Assembly (NCBI GenBank): GCA_022059125.1
Contig: JAEUWY010000012.1
Coordinates: 1,426,001 to 1,490,000, forward strand
DNA from: Corynespora cassiicola
Taxonomy: Eukaryota; Ascomycota; Dothideomycetes; Pleosporales; Corynesporascaceae
DNA length: 64,000 bases
Direction: 5' to 3'
In this document: positions 44,690 through 57,579 of the stretch, one piece after another
Position numbering within the stretch: the first letter of the stretch is position 1
How the letters are laid out: every line of letters begins with the position of its first letter
The notes under the pieces: model-generated
Databases searched by the model: none
The model's input: only the letters and a program-made list of their open reading frames with translations
Told to the model about the DNA's origin: nothing
Position numbers and translations under genes: made by a program

Positions 44690-44850
44690 GTAGGGGCAGT
44701 AGGGGCAGTAGTCGGGGCAGCAGGCGCGGGCAAAAACAGCACAGCTCGGCGCGGGGCCACCAGGGAGGGCCAGGAGGGCCACCAGGGCCACAGCACCGCC
44801 AGCAGCGCCAGGGCCGCCTGGGCCACCAGGACCACCAGGACCACCCGCGC
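44690..44850. repeat. GGGGCAGTA and CCACCAGGR-type low-complexity tract
   Basis: Imperfect units of GGGGCAGTA (44690-44730) followed by CCAGGGCCACC/CCACCAGGA units to about 44850. One minus-strand frame reads them as collagen-like Gly-Gly-Pro units, but that frame has no other support. Confidence 0.7.
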
Positions 44851-45401
44851 CAGGGCAGCGCCGCCAGGGACAGACGGCCGTGGGAGGCCCCATTGCCCCC
44901 AGTGCCCCCTCAGGGAGCCCGCCAGGGTTGCGGTGCGACTCAGCTGGGCCTCGGAGCCAGGGCGCGTCGCTGTCGTGTGCATGGGGCGCCGTGGTGGGCA
45001 GCCGTGTGGTCGTGGCCGCCCGCGCTGCTGCTGGTGTTGGTGCTGCTGCTGGGAGCCGGCCGTCGAGGCGGTCTGCGAGGCCTCCCCCGACCGTCGCTCT
45101 GGCAGCCACCCACCGCGCCGCGCCCCTCTGGCCCCCCGCTGCCCCCTCGGCCGGCCCTGCCCACTAGGCGTGCGAGGCGGCGAGGCGCGAGGCCCTGCTC
45201 GTCGTCTGTGTGTCGACGACGACGTTGGACGAAGGAAGGCGGCGCATGGCCACGGCCACGGGCGACGGGCGACGGCGGGGCCCTGTTTAGCCGCCTGGAG
45301 CACACGGAGAGAGGCATAACTAGTGCCAGTTAGTGGAAGGTGGGCCGGCTGGCATCTGTGCTCTGCCTCTGGGCTGCTGCTGGGCTGGCTGGCGCTGGCT
45401 A

Positions 45402-45497
45402 GGTGCTGCTCCTGGCTGCTGGATGCTGGCCGCTGGCCGCTGGCCGCCGGCCGCTGGATGAGGGGACGGGGGGACGGGGGGACGGGGGACGGGGAGG
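45402..45497. repeat. GCTGGCC and GGGGACG minisatellite tracts
   Basis: A run of CTGGCCG-like units (45402-45458) continues into four to five GGGGACG units (45462-45497). Confidence 0.8.
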
Positions 45498-45905
45498 GGT
45501 CAGCAGCATCTCGTGTCGGCTGGGCCCAAAGCAGGAGTCAAACTCTGGCCGGCGCAGTAGTTTCGGACAGAGTGATGAGACGCTGCGACTGTGCGCGACT
45601 GTGCGGTCGCCGGACTGGCAGCTTTTTTCTCCACCCGCGGCCTGCCTCCTTCGCGCGTGCAGACGTGCAGGCGTGCAGCCAGCAGGAAGCAGGCTTGCAG
45701 GGCTTGCAGGCCGCAGACCGCAACCCGCAGCCAGCGTGCAGCGTGCAGTGTGCAGCGTGCGGGCGTGCAGCCGGCAATCCAAGCTGCTGGCCCACGCCTT
45801 GCCCCCCCCGGCGGCCGCCCGCCATTCGCCAGCGCATCGTGCCAACCGAACGGCTTCCAGAAATTGCCATGCCGCCGGCCACCTCCCTGTCGCCGCTCTG
45901 GGGCG

Positions 45906-45974
45906 GCTGCTGCTGCTGCTGAGCTGGATGCTGGATGCTGGGTGCTGGGTGCCAGATGCTGGACGCTGGATGCT
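45906..45974. repeat. CTGGATG/CTGGGTG minisatellite
   Basis: Tandem CTG units then about eight variants of the 7-mer GCTGGATG/GCTGGGTG. Confidence 0.8.
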
Positions 45975-46013
45975 AGTTTGTATCTCAGATGTGGTGGTGA
46001 GCGGCGGCAGGAG

Positions 46014-46091
46014 TGTGGCAGGAGCAGGCAGGAGCAGGCAGGAGCACCACCACCTCCTCCTCCACCTCCTCCTCCACTACCACCACCACCA
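46014..46091. repeat. GGAGCAGGCA and CCACCTCCT tandem repeats
   Basis: Three copies of GGAGCAGGCA followed by CCACCT/CCTCCT/CCACCA units. Confidence 0.8.
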
Positions 46092-47570
46092 AGCCAGCAG
46101 TCAGACGTGTCGCACAGCCAGACCTTGCCTCCTCCTCCACCCACCCACCAATCCTGGATATCCGTCCATCCGTCCACCCCTCAGCCTCGCGTCCGCCGCG
46201 GCACTGCATAGCACGCACAGCACTCGCACTGGCTCAGAGCCAATCTCACAGCCAATCTCACTCAATCTCCTGCCCCTTGCGCCCTCTCGCGCACCTCGAC
46301 CTCGACGGCACCCGTGCTTTCGTCGCCTGCCCGCTGCCCACCGCGTGGGTGCATCGGTGCCATCGCCGCGGATTGCGCCAAAGCACCCCGTCGTCGGTCG
46401 TGCCCGTCGGGGATGCATCCACATGTCTGCGAGGCCCCATCCCTGCCCCGTACTTAGGCACCGCCGAGGAAAAGCACAACCATCCTTTCACCACCGAAAT
46501 CGAGAGTGGAGTCTGCCTCTGAAACCGTGTGCAGCATGCTAAACGTTAACTTTGGGCGACACGCACCAGCATCATCATCACCACCACGCCCACCGCCGCC
46601 GTCGCCGCCGCGACTCGGCAGATGGCCCAAAACGTGCCCACGCCTTATTCCCTCGCATCCCGGTCGACCGCGGCTGCGAGTGCGAGTGTGTGTGTCTGCG
46701 AGCCCTAATCTGACTTTCTGCCCATCCGAGCACATGGCGCGTCTCCACGTCTTGCATCATCTATGTATAAACACGATGCCACCATAGGCAGCCGTCGCGC
46801 CGTGTCGAGGGTCTCGATATTGTGCGTCTTGCCACCGACCTCTGCGGCCGTCGTCGTAAGGGGTGCAGCGCAGTGCTCCCGCTATTGACACGACGGCAGG
46901 CGATCCAATACCATGCACGCTCCTTGGGTTGCCGGCTAGTCGACGACGGCCGCCTGAGGCTGTCCCAGCCCCCAGAATGGCTACCAAGACGCGCCTCAAG
47001 GCCTGTCTCCCCACGGTGACCAGGCCCCAAGCGGCAATACCGTTTTGATAACTCGATAACGAGAAATCCCCGGGGCCGTGGCTTGTGCGATGCAGCCGAC
47101 GCGCCGATGAACCCTGGCGTCGTCCCGCCTGCCTGATCGACAGCGGTCGACAGACGACAGGGGTGTGCTTTTTGGCAGCCAAACGAACCGGGTCGTGTCA
47201 GGGGGCGTGTGTCTTGTCGCCATCTGGAGAAGGCGGGCCAGACAAAAGCGTGCGTCCAGGCCAATTCGGCAACCTGCAAGCTGCTGCTGCCGCATCGTTG
47301 ACGTTCGCTTGGCTGCAACACCAACGCCATCGAATTTCGATGCCGGCTGCCTCGTGCTGACGCAATCCAATCGTACACGCCCAATGGCCAGTCTGCCTCC
47401 GTCGAGCCCATGGGCCATCCCACCGTCCACCGTCGACAGGCACACACACTCTATACGCACACATACGCACGATAAACTGGAGCCAACGGCGCGAGCAGCC
47501 CCGAGTGGCAGCCAAGTCTGAGTGGCAGTGTGGCAGCGTGGGCAGGCTGGTGACAGACTGGCCGCATATC

Positions 47571-47597
47571 AGCGTACCAGCGTACCAGCGTACCAGC
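47571..47597. repeat. (AGCGTACC)3 octamer repeat
   Basis: Three exact AGCGTACC copies followed by a partial unit, then AGCATGGC copies. Confidence 0.85.
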
Positions 47598-50500
47598 ATG
47601 GCAGCATGGAAGCGGCCTGAGTCGCAGGGCCATGTCCGAGTCCGTATCAAGCATCTCCAGCGCATCCCACGCATCGCACACCACGCAACCACGCACACCG
47701 GTCGTACGCCTAGCCTCGGTTTCCTTTGGGGGGGGTGAGTGCAGCGCGGCGTACTACGCTGTGCATCACGAGACGAGGACGCCTGCGCCCTAGCCTTGAG
47801 CATCCGACGGTGCTGACCGCTGCACTGGCATGTCACTGAACTGCCGCCTGCGTCGCCGCGAACCGTGGGATCGCCGGCATAGAGAGCGAGTGCGAGGTTG
47901 GCCGACCTGGCGCCATGCCATTCCCGTGCCTGCTGCCACTTGCTAGGCGTAATGGGGACGGTGTGTGTTGGGTCTCAGCAATCAAAATTGTGAAGGACAG
48001 CTAAGCCGTGGTTTCAGCAGCGCCTCCAGGATTTGTTGGTCACTCTGCCGAAGCCTATGCGGGGCCAGCAGTTTTGAAATGCATCCAGCCCGGCCAAGCA
48101 ACCTGACAGCCTCAGCCTGGAATCTGCAGCACGGGAAGGAAGAACCCTTAATGACGTACCCTCGGCGTCCCACGAGATGAGTGGGTCCGAACGTGGCGTC
48201 GCATCGCCAAAAGGCCTTCTGGCAAAAATGAAAGAAAAAAATACGACTGCGGCATGAGCGGCTTCTCGCGTACGGTCCCTCTGGCAGTCCGACGCCTCGC
48301 CATCCCCTGGGCTCTGCCACTCTGGGGCCCACGGCCTGTGGAGTTGGCTCGTCGAGATCCACCCGACGCTCATTTGGAGTGAGCAACGCGTACACGCTGG
48401 ATATTGCTATGGCGCCGACGGTGACAGGATTGAAAATCTTGCCCTCGTATCGCCCCGGCACCCTTCACCCTGGCAGGGGTTGGCCGTCACCGTCGAACAC
48501 CATCGAAGCCGCCTACCTCCGCGCCTGTTCGGTCACACAAGCCTGACCAGGCGGCAAGCGAGCGACAAGTCGCTTTCCGGGCAGGCTGGCGTGTGGGTGT
48601 GCCGACGATCATGGAGCACTGACTCTATGCACTGGGCGTTCTAGACCATGTCTGGGCAATGTCAAACACTGAAATTTCACTTGCGGACACCCGCCCGCCC
48701 ATCCATGATTTTACATGTCCCATGCCTTCGGCTATCCACTTTACAATTTCAAGCCCCCTCGACACGGCGCCAGCCAACCATGGCCCGTCTCACTGCTGTC
48801 TCCTCCATCATCCGATCGGCGCCCAATCGGGAAATCGGTGACTTCTCTGTTTAGTGTGCGTGAGGCGCATGCAACCCTTCAGTGTCTGCCAGTCATGCGT
48901 GCTTGGTCAAAAGCAAAAAGTCTCCTCTCCACTCTCCACACACCTCACAGGTCACTCACTACCCTCCGTGCCTGCAAGCGACCGTGACGGAAATTTGGCG
49001 AATCGCCTCGGAAAACGAGCCGCTCCTCATTCCTTCCAACCACGTCCCGTTGGGCCATGCACAGCAGTCACGGCTTGCCGCAGCCGCGTCCTGTGCTGGC
49101 CGCAAGGAGGCTGGGGACGTGCGGCTAGTGAATTTCCCCGGCCCTCACCTGGCACTACGGAGGCGAGAGGGCAACAGCCTGTGTAACACCAAAGAGGTCA
49201 ACATCCGCTCGCTTCCGTCCGTGCCTACACATTTGGACAGATGCCAGAACCATGCCTCATCGGCCCTGCTCCCATGTGCCCGCGCGGGATCTCCTTAACG
49301 GAGTCATGCTCATCTCCAGTGCCCTGGGTGTCACGGAAGGTACCTTTCCTGCGACAGGGCCACGTCGCTGAATTTTCTTCGCTTCACATCCTCGCAGCTG
49401 ATGAAACTTTGTTCTTCGCTGGTGGGCTGCCCTTCTAGCGGCACTTTGCATCCATGTCTCTCAACCTCCATGCAAGGTCATCCCGCCCGAGTACAGCTGA
49501 GGTTGCTCCGCTGCGCTTGGTGATGAGCCAGGAGCGCCTCCACATCAACTAAGCCCAGCGGCATCTGGTAATACCAACGCGCGCGCTGACTCCGTTTCAC
49601 GCCTGATCCCGCTGTTTGCTCCTGACTTGCTGGGCTGGCCATCTTGGTCGTGTACCTCGCCGGATCAGGCTGTGCACGTTACCCTACGTTCCCTTCAGCT
49701 TACGATCGTCTGAGCCTGTCAACTCTGATGGATGATGCGACACGAGAATTTGCCCGACTCGCTACGACGCAGTCCTTCAGCCTGCAGGGCATTACGAAGC
49801 AACCTTGATGCTGCAATTACTATGTAGGCATTGCTGCTAATATAGTCCCGATTCTCTATTGCCTTACCTAACCCTACGTATCCGCCGAGGTCGGACCACG
49901 TTCGTCCTCCTTATGCTTACCCGTTGTAGTTACACGACCGAACGGCGCCTGTGTCTCTATCCGCTATGTGGGAAGCCTGCAATACTCCGGCTTAGCCGTA
50001 TGCGGATAATCTCGCTGTCGCTCTACTCAGGATCTGCATACCAGAGACTTTTTCTCCTGTGCCCTTTTGATTTGTGCAGCGGTGCGTAGCCCATTTCTGA
50101 CCATTCCATCATGCATCCTTGGCTGTCGATAGCCCCCTCGGGACTCATTGCCCCCATGATGACAGCCTTGGCCTTCCTCGTTTGAGCTCTTTTCCTGCCC
50201 TCACCCAATCGGTCCGGACGTTACGCGCTTACGAACGATGGTTCTCCTCCTTGCAGACCCCCCTCACAACCAGCACAACTGCGGAGTGTGCCCGCAAGTG
50301 ACGGAGCATGCACCTTCAATTCTTCCAGTCCAACAAATCGCCAGTCCGTCTCACCAACAAATCCTCCAGGCTAAATATTCCCACAACCACCGGACACCCT
50401 CGACGATCTCCTTTCTCAAACATGCCCGACTGGCTGACCGCCATTATTGCTCCTGATCATGGTCTCACTGCTAGGCCGGGCCCCTCTCCAACAGTCAGTC

Positions 50501-53500
50501 GCCGCCTGCGTCGCCGCCTGCGTCGTTTAACTGTGGAGACCCCAGCCCAGTCTATTTTTGGTCGGGACAGATCACTCAGGGCGGCTGCAACAGCACAAGG
50601 CTACTGCCCGAGATTAGCCCTTGTATTTCCGCAGACATCTGACGCGGCAGCGAAAAAATGGTTTGTATGTAGGTAGTGTCATCAATCTGCCCTTTTGCAA
50701 GGGCAGGTTGCATACATACGCACTTGACCCATCCGCTGCCGTGCGTTGCTGACCGGACCGCATTTCGCCGGGCTGTCCTGACCCGTTTCAAACAGACCGC
50801 TCAAGACAGCCTCATGGTTCTGAGAAAATCTCATCACGACGATTGTCACGTTTCATCACAGGTCCACTCATCCGTGTTGTGCACATCTACGACGCACAAC
50901 GGCTCCAACAGCTGACACAATTTAGCTCCGAGGACGAGTCAAACGTCGATACTTTTCGCTTGTCCTTTGGCATTCACCTTCCCGATACAATCCACTCCCT
51001 GGTTTTCGATGCATGCAAGGTCATACGCACTGCTCCCAGCCTCGTAACCAGATCCTTGACCTTGACTATTGCGCTCGAGAGCATGGTCGACTCCATGTGC
51101 GACCAGCCGGGGCCGCTGATAGAGCGATCGTTCATATGATCGCCCCCGATGCATTGGATAATTGCACTCAACCATCCATACCTCGGGCTGGGCTTCGACC
51201 CTCCGTAACATATTACTCGCCTCACATGTCTTCGCGCGGCCGTTCCACCCATATTGTTTGATTTTTCTCCTGATATCACCGTCATAACTAACCTTGCAAT
51301 TTTTTCTTACAGCGGGTTTCATTGCCCCGTAGCCCAGAGTCTCTCGGCATGATCAACCCACGTAAAACGGCCCGATAGTCGTCTTTTGCTCATCAATACT
51401 TCATATGGTCGTTTGAACACCGAATGCTCGGAAACCGTCACGCATACTAAAAATCCTCCCACACTCTGATGTCAGACGCCGCGTTCCCGAGCTCTTCCCA
51501 AGCAAGCACACCGATGTAACAGCATGTGGCGACCCTTCGGACACCGGAACGGTTGTCTGAGCGCCCACGTGTGGAGGCTATTACACTTTCAAAGCATCTT
51601 CAGATCTTCGGGTGTTGGGTTTAAAGCGATCTGGCTGCTCACCTCATGTCTCTTAAACTCAGGCGGCCCTTTAGAAGGCCGATTCCTCCTTTTCGCCCGT
51701 ATGCCGTCATCACGAACAAATACAGAGGACTCCCGAGGTGCGGAGCACAGCAGTTGATGCTATTCGTCGTGACTGGATGCCTAACAAAGAACACCAACGT
51801 CGGTGGTAACTTACGATCTTGCCGATCCATGACACGGAGAGATTCCTTTATATGGAAGGTCTACGAGCGACAGCAGTATGATGTAGTGGATTTACATTGA
51901 CATGCCGCGACTCGTCGGTGGCTCCCGAGGCCACCGCGAGCCAGGAGGATCATCGCTGACCAAAGCCATAGCACGACCATCGAATTGCACCTCCCCCTAT
52001 AGATCCCGTACATCTCGCATGACGGTCAAAATGTGATCATCCACCTTCGCTGAGGAAGATCATCAAATGAAGTTTGCGCATGTGGCGGGTCCTCTGCGAT
52101 TGAAACATGTGCTTTCTTCCTACGATCTCCTTCCCTCCCTTTTCTCGTCTGGGCATCAGTAAACTGGCTAGTGCTCAGGCATTCCAGCAGGACTATCGAC
52201 TCGTCTCGATACTATTAGCCACGAATTCAGACTGAAATCATTGCATAGACACAAAGCATGTCGCAAACAAAGGCTAATTACTAGAGAGCTGTCAACACAG
52301 CCACGCTTTGGTCAATATCCGAATAAGTCCATCCATCAGTGTCGCTCTTGATGCGGAACAAGTTATCGTAGCAGTTACTTTTATACCAATCATCTTTTTC
52401 AAAATAACCGTTTTCCTGTTCCAGTCATCGTCACTCTTTCTTTATTCCCACTCTTCTTCCCGGTCCCCAAGCGCTCCAACGCGGCGATTCTCCTTCGCGT
52501 CGTTCTCCGCGCAAACAAACTCACCACCCTGTCATCCACACCCAGTCATGTCCATTCCCTTGCCCAGACCTTGACCCAACACCCAACAATCGTCCCACCT
52601 TCCTACTATCGACAACCCAAACGAGGGGCACCGCCAAAAGCTAGAGCACTGAAGAGAAGACCAGAGACCGAGGGAAAAAAAAAGTAAAACCCCCACCAAA
52701 ATAGGGTCTCCAAACAAGGTTCGGGCGCCATCCTTTTTCCAGGCAGTGATCCAGCCAGCCGGCCCTAACATGTGTCCATCCAGCGGTATGTATCTCCGCA
52801 CTCTTGACAAACACATCCATTGGCGCATCTCTAGACGGGAAAGGCTAGCGAGCGAGTAGCCTTCTTTCCCGGTCTTACCGCGCTAAACCGACGCACCGCT
52901 GTTTGGACACAAAAGAACAGAGTTCCAAGGAGAAAGAAGAAGAAAAAAAGAGTAGGGAAAAGGAAAAAGAAACAGGGTGACCTGCATGGCTCGGAACCAC
53001 CGGGCAGACGAATGGTCGACTGACTCATCTTCTCGCTTCTTTTAAGGCTGAGCATCGGGTACGCATACACGTTGGACCGCCCCGGAGCGAGAGAAGGAAG
53101 CGGGCACGCGCGCCCGCGTGCGCCCGTGTGCATCTCGAAGCGCAAAGTTTTGTGGAGGGAGAGGGTAGGTGAACGGGCCCGTGCCAGCCGTGCCTACACT
53201 TACCAACATGACCCTACTGGTTTGCAGTGATCGAGGGGGGCAAAAATCATGCCATGGTACGCGTACCATAGATGAGGATATTAGTGAGATGAGATGAGAT
53301 GGCTACGAAGTTTGGTACGGTGGTAGCCGCCGCCGCGACCCTCGACTCCTTCCAGGCCATGGGCCATGGGCGCTCCGAACTCAGGTTCATGGTAGCCGCC
53401 GCGGCCTTTGCCATTATTGCCTGCGCACCCCCCGGTTCTCTTTGGTCTGGATATGACGAGGCGGTCAATAGAGCCTCAATTGACGCTGGGATGGTCTATC

Positions 53501-54909
53501 GGGGTCATGTGGCAAGTTCCCTGTCCCCTTCGCGCCTTTCCCATACCCCGCCCCGAGGATTGAGAGATTTTTTGGGCGAGGGGGTCTTTCCGATCAAGCT
53601 TCGGGGAATCCACGATGAGGATACCGTGGTACGCAGGTTCTTCCCTGTTGCCTCAAAGGTTCGCTACAGAAGCAAACGTCGAGCGCCTTTTTTTTGCTGT
53701 TTGGGGGTGGCGGGAAATGGGCAAGGCGGTTTGCTCATAGCCATGGGTCATATGACCCAGAGACAAGACGTCCTGGAGCCCTTGGATGGAGCCACAAACC
53801 GCTAAACTTGACCGTCGCCTTCATTTTACCGATGGGTGCTTGTGAGTTGGCTCCCCTTGATTTCCACCCGCAGGGTTTTTTTTTTCATTTTTGGTAGCTT
53901 TGTGGGACTGTTTGACGGTAGTTGTTGATTCGAAGCACTTGTCTATCAATCAGGCAATGGGTGGGACATGGGCAGGCTTCTTCCGCCATCGTACGACAAT
54001 ACCCTTTGCCCTCTTTTTGATGCGTGCATGCATGCATACATGTACGCTACCTAGACAGATCACGATCGCAAGCCATTCCAAGTACCCTGGGGGAAAAAGC
54101 ATGAACCCCGACACCCCTTCTCGGAGTGGGGATCAGCGGGACGTTTCGATTGATACAGCCGAAGGTGTTGCTTTTGGTCCTGTGCGTATGTGTGCGTGTG
54201 TGTGCGCGTGTCTTGTTTCCCATTCCCGTCCGTCTCCGATTTCCTTTGCCAATCAACCGCGCGGCCAGGCTCGAGTCAACCAACACTCGAGGCGAGGAAA
54301 AAGCCAAATATGAATCCACGACTTTGCCCTCTTTCTGCGTGCCACGTTTCCCGTCGATACATGCCGTCTGCTGCCCGTTCGTTTCGTTTCCTCCCGACCA
54401 GGCATTGACTATTCAACAGATTTTCCCATGCTCGATTGTTGTTGCCTACTGCCTGCCGCCTGCCGCCTATCCACCTGCACGGCCAGCTCATCGTATCAGA
54501 CAGAAGGCCATACTGGGATCAGGTCTTTACCCTGGAGAAATATCCCTCAGGCTACATTGCAAGCACATGAAGAGACGTGGTCTCTCAATCGAAAATCGAG
54601 CATGAATCATTACGCTTTTGGATTCCTAGTAGGTTGATCTAGCCAGCCAGGGTAATACAATCTGCAGGTCTTGCCCGGAGCACCACGCTGAAAAACGAGA
54701 CTTTTCAACCCAGATCCCAGAGTAGAAACATTGCGAAAAGGAAGCCGTAGAGCACGTTGCCTGCTTTTGGATTTTCCGCTATCGTATTGTACACGATGCT
54801 TTGCTAGCACCTAATCATTTCCACTCCCTATGCCCATGCGAAATGAAAGAAAAATCACCAACTCAAACTTGCGTCATCCTCTGCTTGTGTCTTGTAGAAG
54901 TAAAGCAAT

Positions 54910-56479
54910 CTATCCCATGACCATGCCCTTAAGGCCAGCCATGTCGCCCTCCTTGGCGGCAATCTCAAAGTATCCGTAGATGATAGTGACGGCCAGCAAG
55001 ATACCAGTTCCACTGCCCAGAGCGCCGAGAAGATCGCTACCGACGGAGAGCGCACCGATGCAAGCACCGCCAAAGGCAGCGGCAGTAGGGATGACACGCT
55101 TGAGTTCCTTGTACATAGACTCCTCACGGTGACCGGCCATGACGAGACCCTGCTCCTTGAGCTGCTTGGCGACATCGCGGGGAGACGAGCCGGAGACCTC
55201 GATCCAGGTCTTCGAGAAGACGGCGCAAGCGACGAGCATGTAGACGATGAAGACGGCGGTCTTAAGAGGATCAGAGAGAGCCTCGGTGATGCTCAGAGGA
55301 GGAGACCTGGGCCCAATTAGTATCAAGTAATATGTGTCTCCATCAATATCACGTACATGTAGTAGGCGACGCCGGAAGTAGCGAAAAGCTGGGCAGATCC
55401 CTCACGAGGCTCCCACACACCGAGGAGGCGGACAAGAAGGTTGTCAGAGAAGCGGGAGTACAGCATCTGGCTGATCAAGAAAACGTTGGAAGACAGGGCA
55501 GACTGCAGCATAATAGGCATGTTGGAGGTGTAGAAAAGGCGGACTGGGTAAGAGCCGCGGACACCACGTTGGCGGGCAGACTTGACGGGGATCTCAACAC
55601 GGAAACCTTGGAGGTAGATGACAGCGCCAAAAACGACGACGGTGGCCAAGAGGTTCATGATGTTGGGGAGGTTCTGGCGGTAGAAAGCCTCGCGGAGAGC
55701 GACGGTCTTGTTGGGCCAGGTGAAGAGCAGGTGAACAAGGGCAATGATGGCACCCTCGAACTCGGGGCCACGGCCAGTGTTGATAGTGGTGGGCGAGAAA
55801 GCCTTCCAGACAATAGACTCGCAGATGTTGGTGGCAATGAAGAGCGAGATACCGCTTCCAAGGCCATAGCCCTTCTGGAGAAGCTCGTCCAAGAGAATGA
55901 CGATCAAGCCAGCAATCATGAGCTGCATAACCAGGAGAACACAGATACCAGCACCGAGATCAGAGGGCTGGCCGTAGAGACCAGAGATGACGTAGACAAC
56001 AGCCTGGCCGAAGGACAGAAGGATAGCGAGGAGCTTCTGAGCGGTCTGGTAAAGCTCGCGGTCGGACTTAAGGTCAAGGTTGACGTCGATCAAGTGAGTT
56101 CCAGCGAGGAGCTGGAAGACCATACCGGACGAAATGATAGGCGTAATACCCAATTCCATGAGTGTTCCTCGGTTACTCGCCATCATCATACGGAGCCAGT
56201 AGAGGGGATCTGAAGTATCCGAAGACACGATTCCGTACAGCGGCATCTGGCTCATGACCAGGAAGACGAGGAGAGTCAGACCAGTCCATACCAGGCGGTT
56301 GTTGAAGTTCGGCTTGCTCTCGGGGAGCTGGATCTCGGGGACGAGAGGCACGAAGGGCTTTACGAGGTCGAGGAACCGTACTGTGTCGCGCTTTGATGTT
56401 AGCCATGCGCCGAAATCCAATTTGCGCCACGAGCTGCGCGGCGATTGTGCGGGGGGCAGGGACACTCACGGCCGCTCAT
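54910..56479 (-). CDS. SEC61: Sec61 alpha subunit of the ER protein translocon
   Basis: Three exons: 56470-56479 (10 nt), 55357-56380 and 54910-55306, with introns of 89 and 50 nt; 476 aa. This is the channel-forming subunit of the ER translocon, with about ten membrane helices. Recognisable blocks are [19 protein letters not shown] at the N-terminus, QMPLYGI with the plug region, [73 protein letters not shown], and the C-terminal [29 protein letters not shown]. The residue order MSGLRFLDL forms only after removing the first intron, so the true start is in the 10-nt exon; the in-frame ATG inside the intron (56465) is not credible. The first intron has a GGCTAAC branch site. It is divergent from the RTA1-like gene at 1.1 kb. 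Confidence 0.95.
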
Positions 56480-57579
56480 GATTGCGGTTCAATGGGCCGG
56501 GGAGAAGACAAAAGAGACAAGAGGGAGTGAAGCAGAAGGCGTATTTAAGAGTTGTCGATGGGGGATGGAAGAGGGGGCCGCGATGAGCTGCAACGTGTTC
56601 TTGGTCGTGCGAAAGCAGAAGTCGCGTTACATAAGCACACTAACTTAAGCTCCATCCCTGAGCGGAGATACTTTCGCCCACCGTGCTCGCCTGTGCAATC
56701 TCCCTCGTCGCGCCATGTCGCCATGCCGGTCCAGATTCCCTGGACTGGCCATCTGTCAAAGTACTTGGGCCCGCCGTAGGGCCAATTTTGGGACTATATA
56801 TACCTCTGGGGCCACCTCTTCGCGCCTTCAGCCTGGTCTTGCTTCTACGCATGGGCCCCGTGTTCACGACGATACTTATTCCCCCCCGTAGACCCCACAA
56901 CTACGATGCACATCTCGAATAATCGACAGTTCGACTCACAAGCGCCCACTCGGACGTCTGTTGATCCATTGGCAAGGCTCTGATATGGACAGAACCAGCC
57001 ATCAGACTGTAGGGAAGTGAGGACGAGCATGCGAGACCTGCGCATACCGTGTAGGCATCAATTGCACAGACTATGCCAATGGCCTTGGGCGCCCTGTAAC
57101 ACTCCGCCCTAGATGCACACGTCATTCGCATTGCATCCTTTTGCTGGACCCTGAGACTTTGATCCCAAGCACTAATCGATTCTTCAAGGTAGCAATGCCA
57201 AGATCTTCCGCCTAACCACCAATCAGCGCTCAACGAGTGCGAATTTAGCGCGCTTTTGGAGGGGTGTCCTTCGCATTCGTCACGGGATCCCACCTCTTGG
57301 GGTGGCTGTCGTATACAGCCACTGTCAAGCGATTGCGAAGGGTCCACCATGAATGCGAACGATGACAGAGGATCGTAGGAGAAGCATGTTGTCGGTTCAA
57401 AGAGCCGTTTCCTACTTGTATTTAACACACACCTCTCTCCATCTCAGAACTCCGGTTACACTCACATCATCTTCAATACTATAGCCCAGGGAAGTTGATT
57501 TCTCCAGACTATTCTTCTCGTCTTGGTTTTTGCATACCATCTGATTTTCCTCCGCATCCCAACAGTTTCGTTTGGTGAA
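56480..57579. promoter_or_regulatory. Divergent region between SEC61 and the RTA1-like gene
   Basis: This 1.1-kb stretch must hold both promoters. A TATATATA-like run at about 56794-56801 lies 315 bp from the SEC61 start and 780 bp from the other. A 175-codon minus-strand frame at 56901-57428 has no family features. Confidence 0.45.

Larger units (their letters stand above)
44052..54909. other. 10.9-kb region with no supportable gene
   Basis: It lies between the 5' end of the acidic-protein gene and the 3' end of SEC61. The left third (44.4-46.6 kb) is very GC-rich with many minisatellite-like tracts, so long frames occur on both strands by chance, up to 379 codons at 45403-46542. The remainder (46.6-54.9 kb) has only short frames, the longest 228 codons, none with family features. 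I found no transposon ends, reverse transcriptase or transposase motifs. Pyrimidine-rich tracts and one good 49-nt intron-like unit near 52.8 kb suggest that a non-coding or short-ORF transcript may exist here. It could also be a long regulatory region for the acidic-protein gene. Confidence 0.55.

Noticed and set aside
44608..45303. Collagen-like Gly-Gly-Pro frame on the minus strand
   Set aside because: It arises from CCACCAGG-type tandem repeats; neighbouring codons show no structured protein and other frames are equally open.
45403..46542. 379-codon plus-strand frame
   Set aside because: It crosses several minisatellites and is open only because of high GC; the antisense strand is open too.
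53299..53805. 168-codon frame beginning MATKFGTV
   Set aside because: The start sits in GAGAT repeats, there is no recognisable domain, and the C-terminal half looks random.
56901..57428. 175-codon minus-strand frame between SEC61 and the RTA1-like gene
   Set aside because: No family resemblance and no intron signals; more likely promoter DNA.
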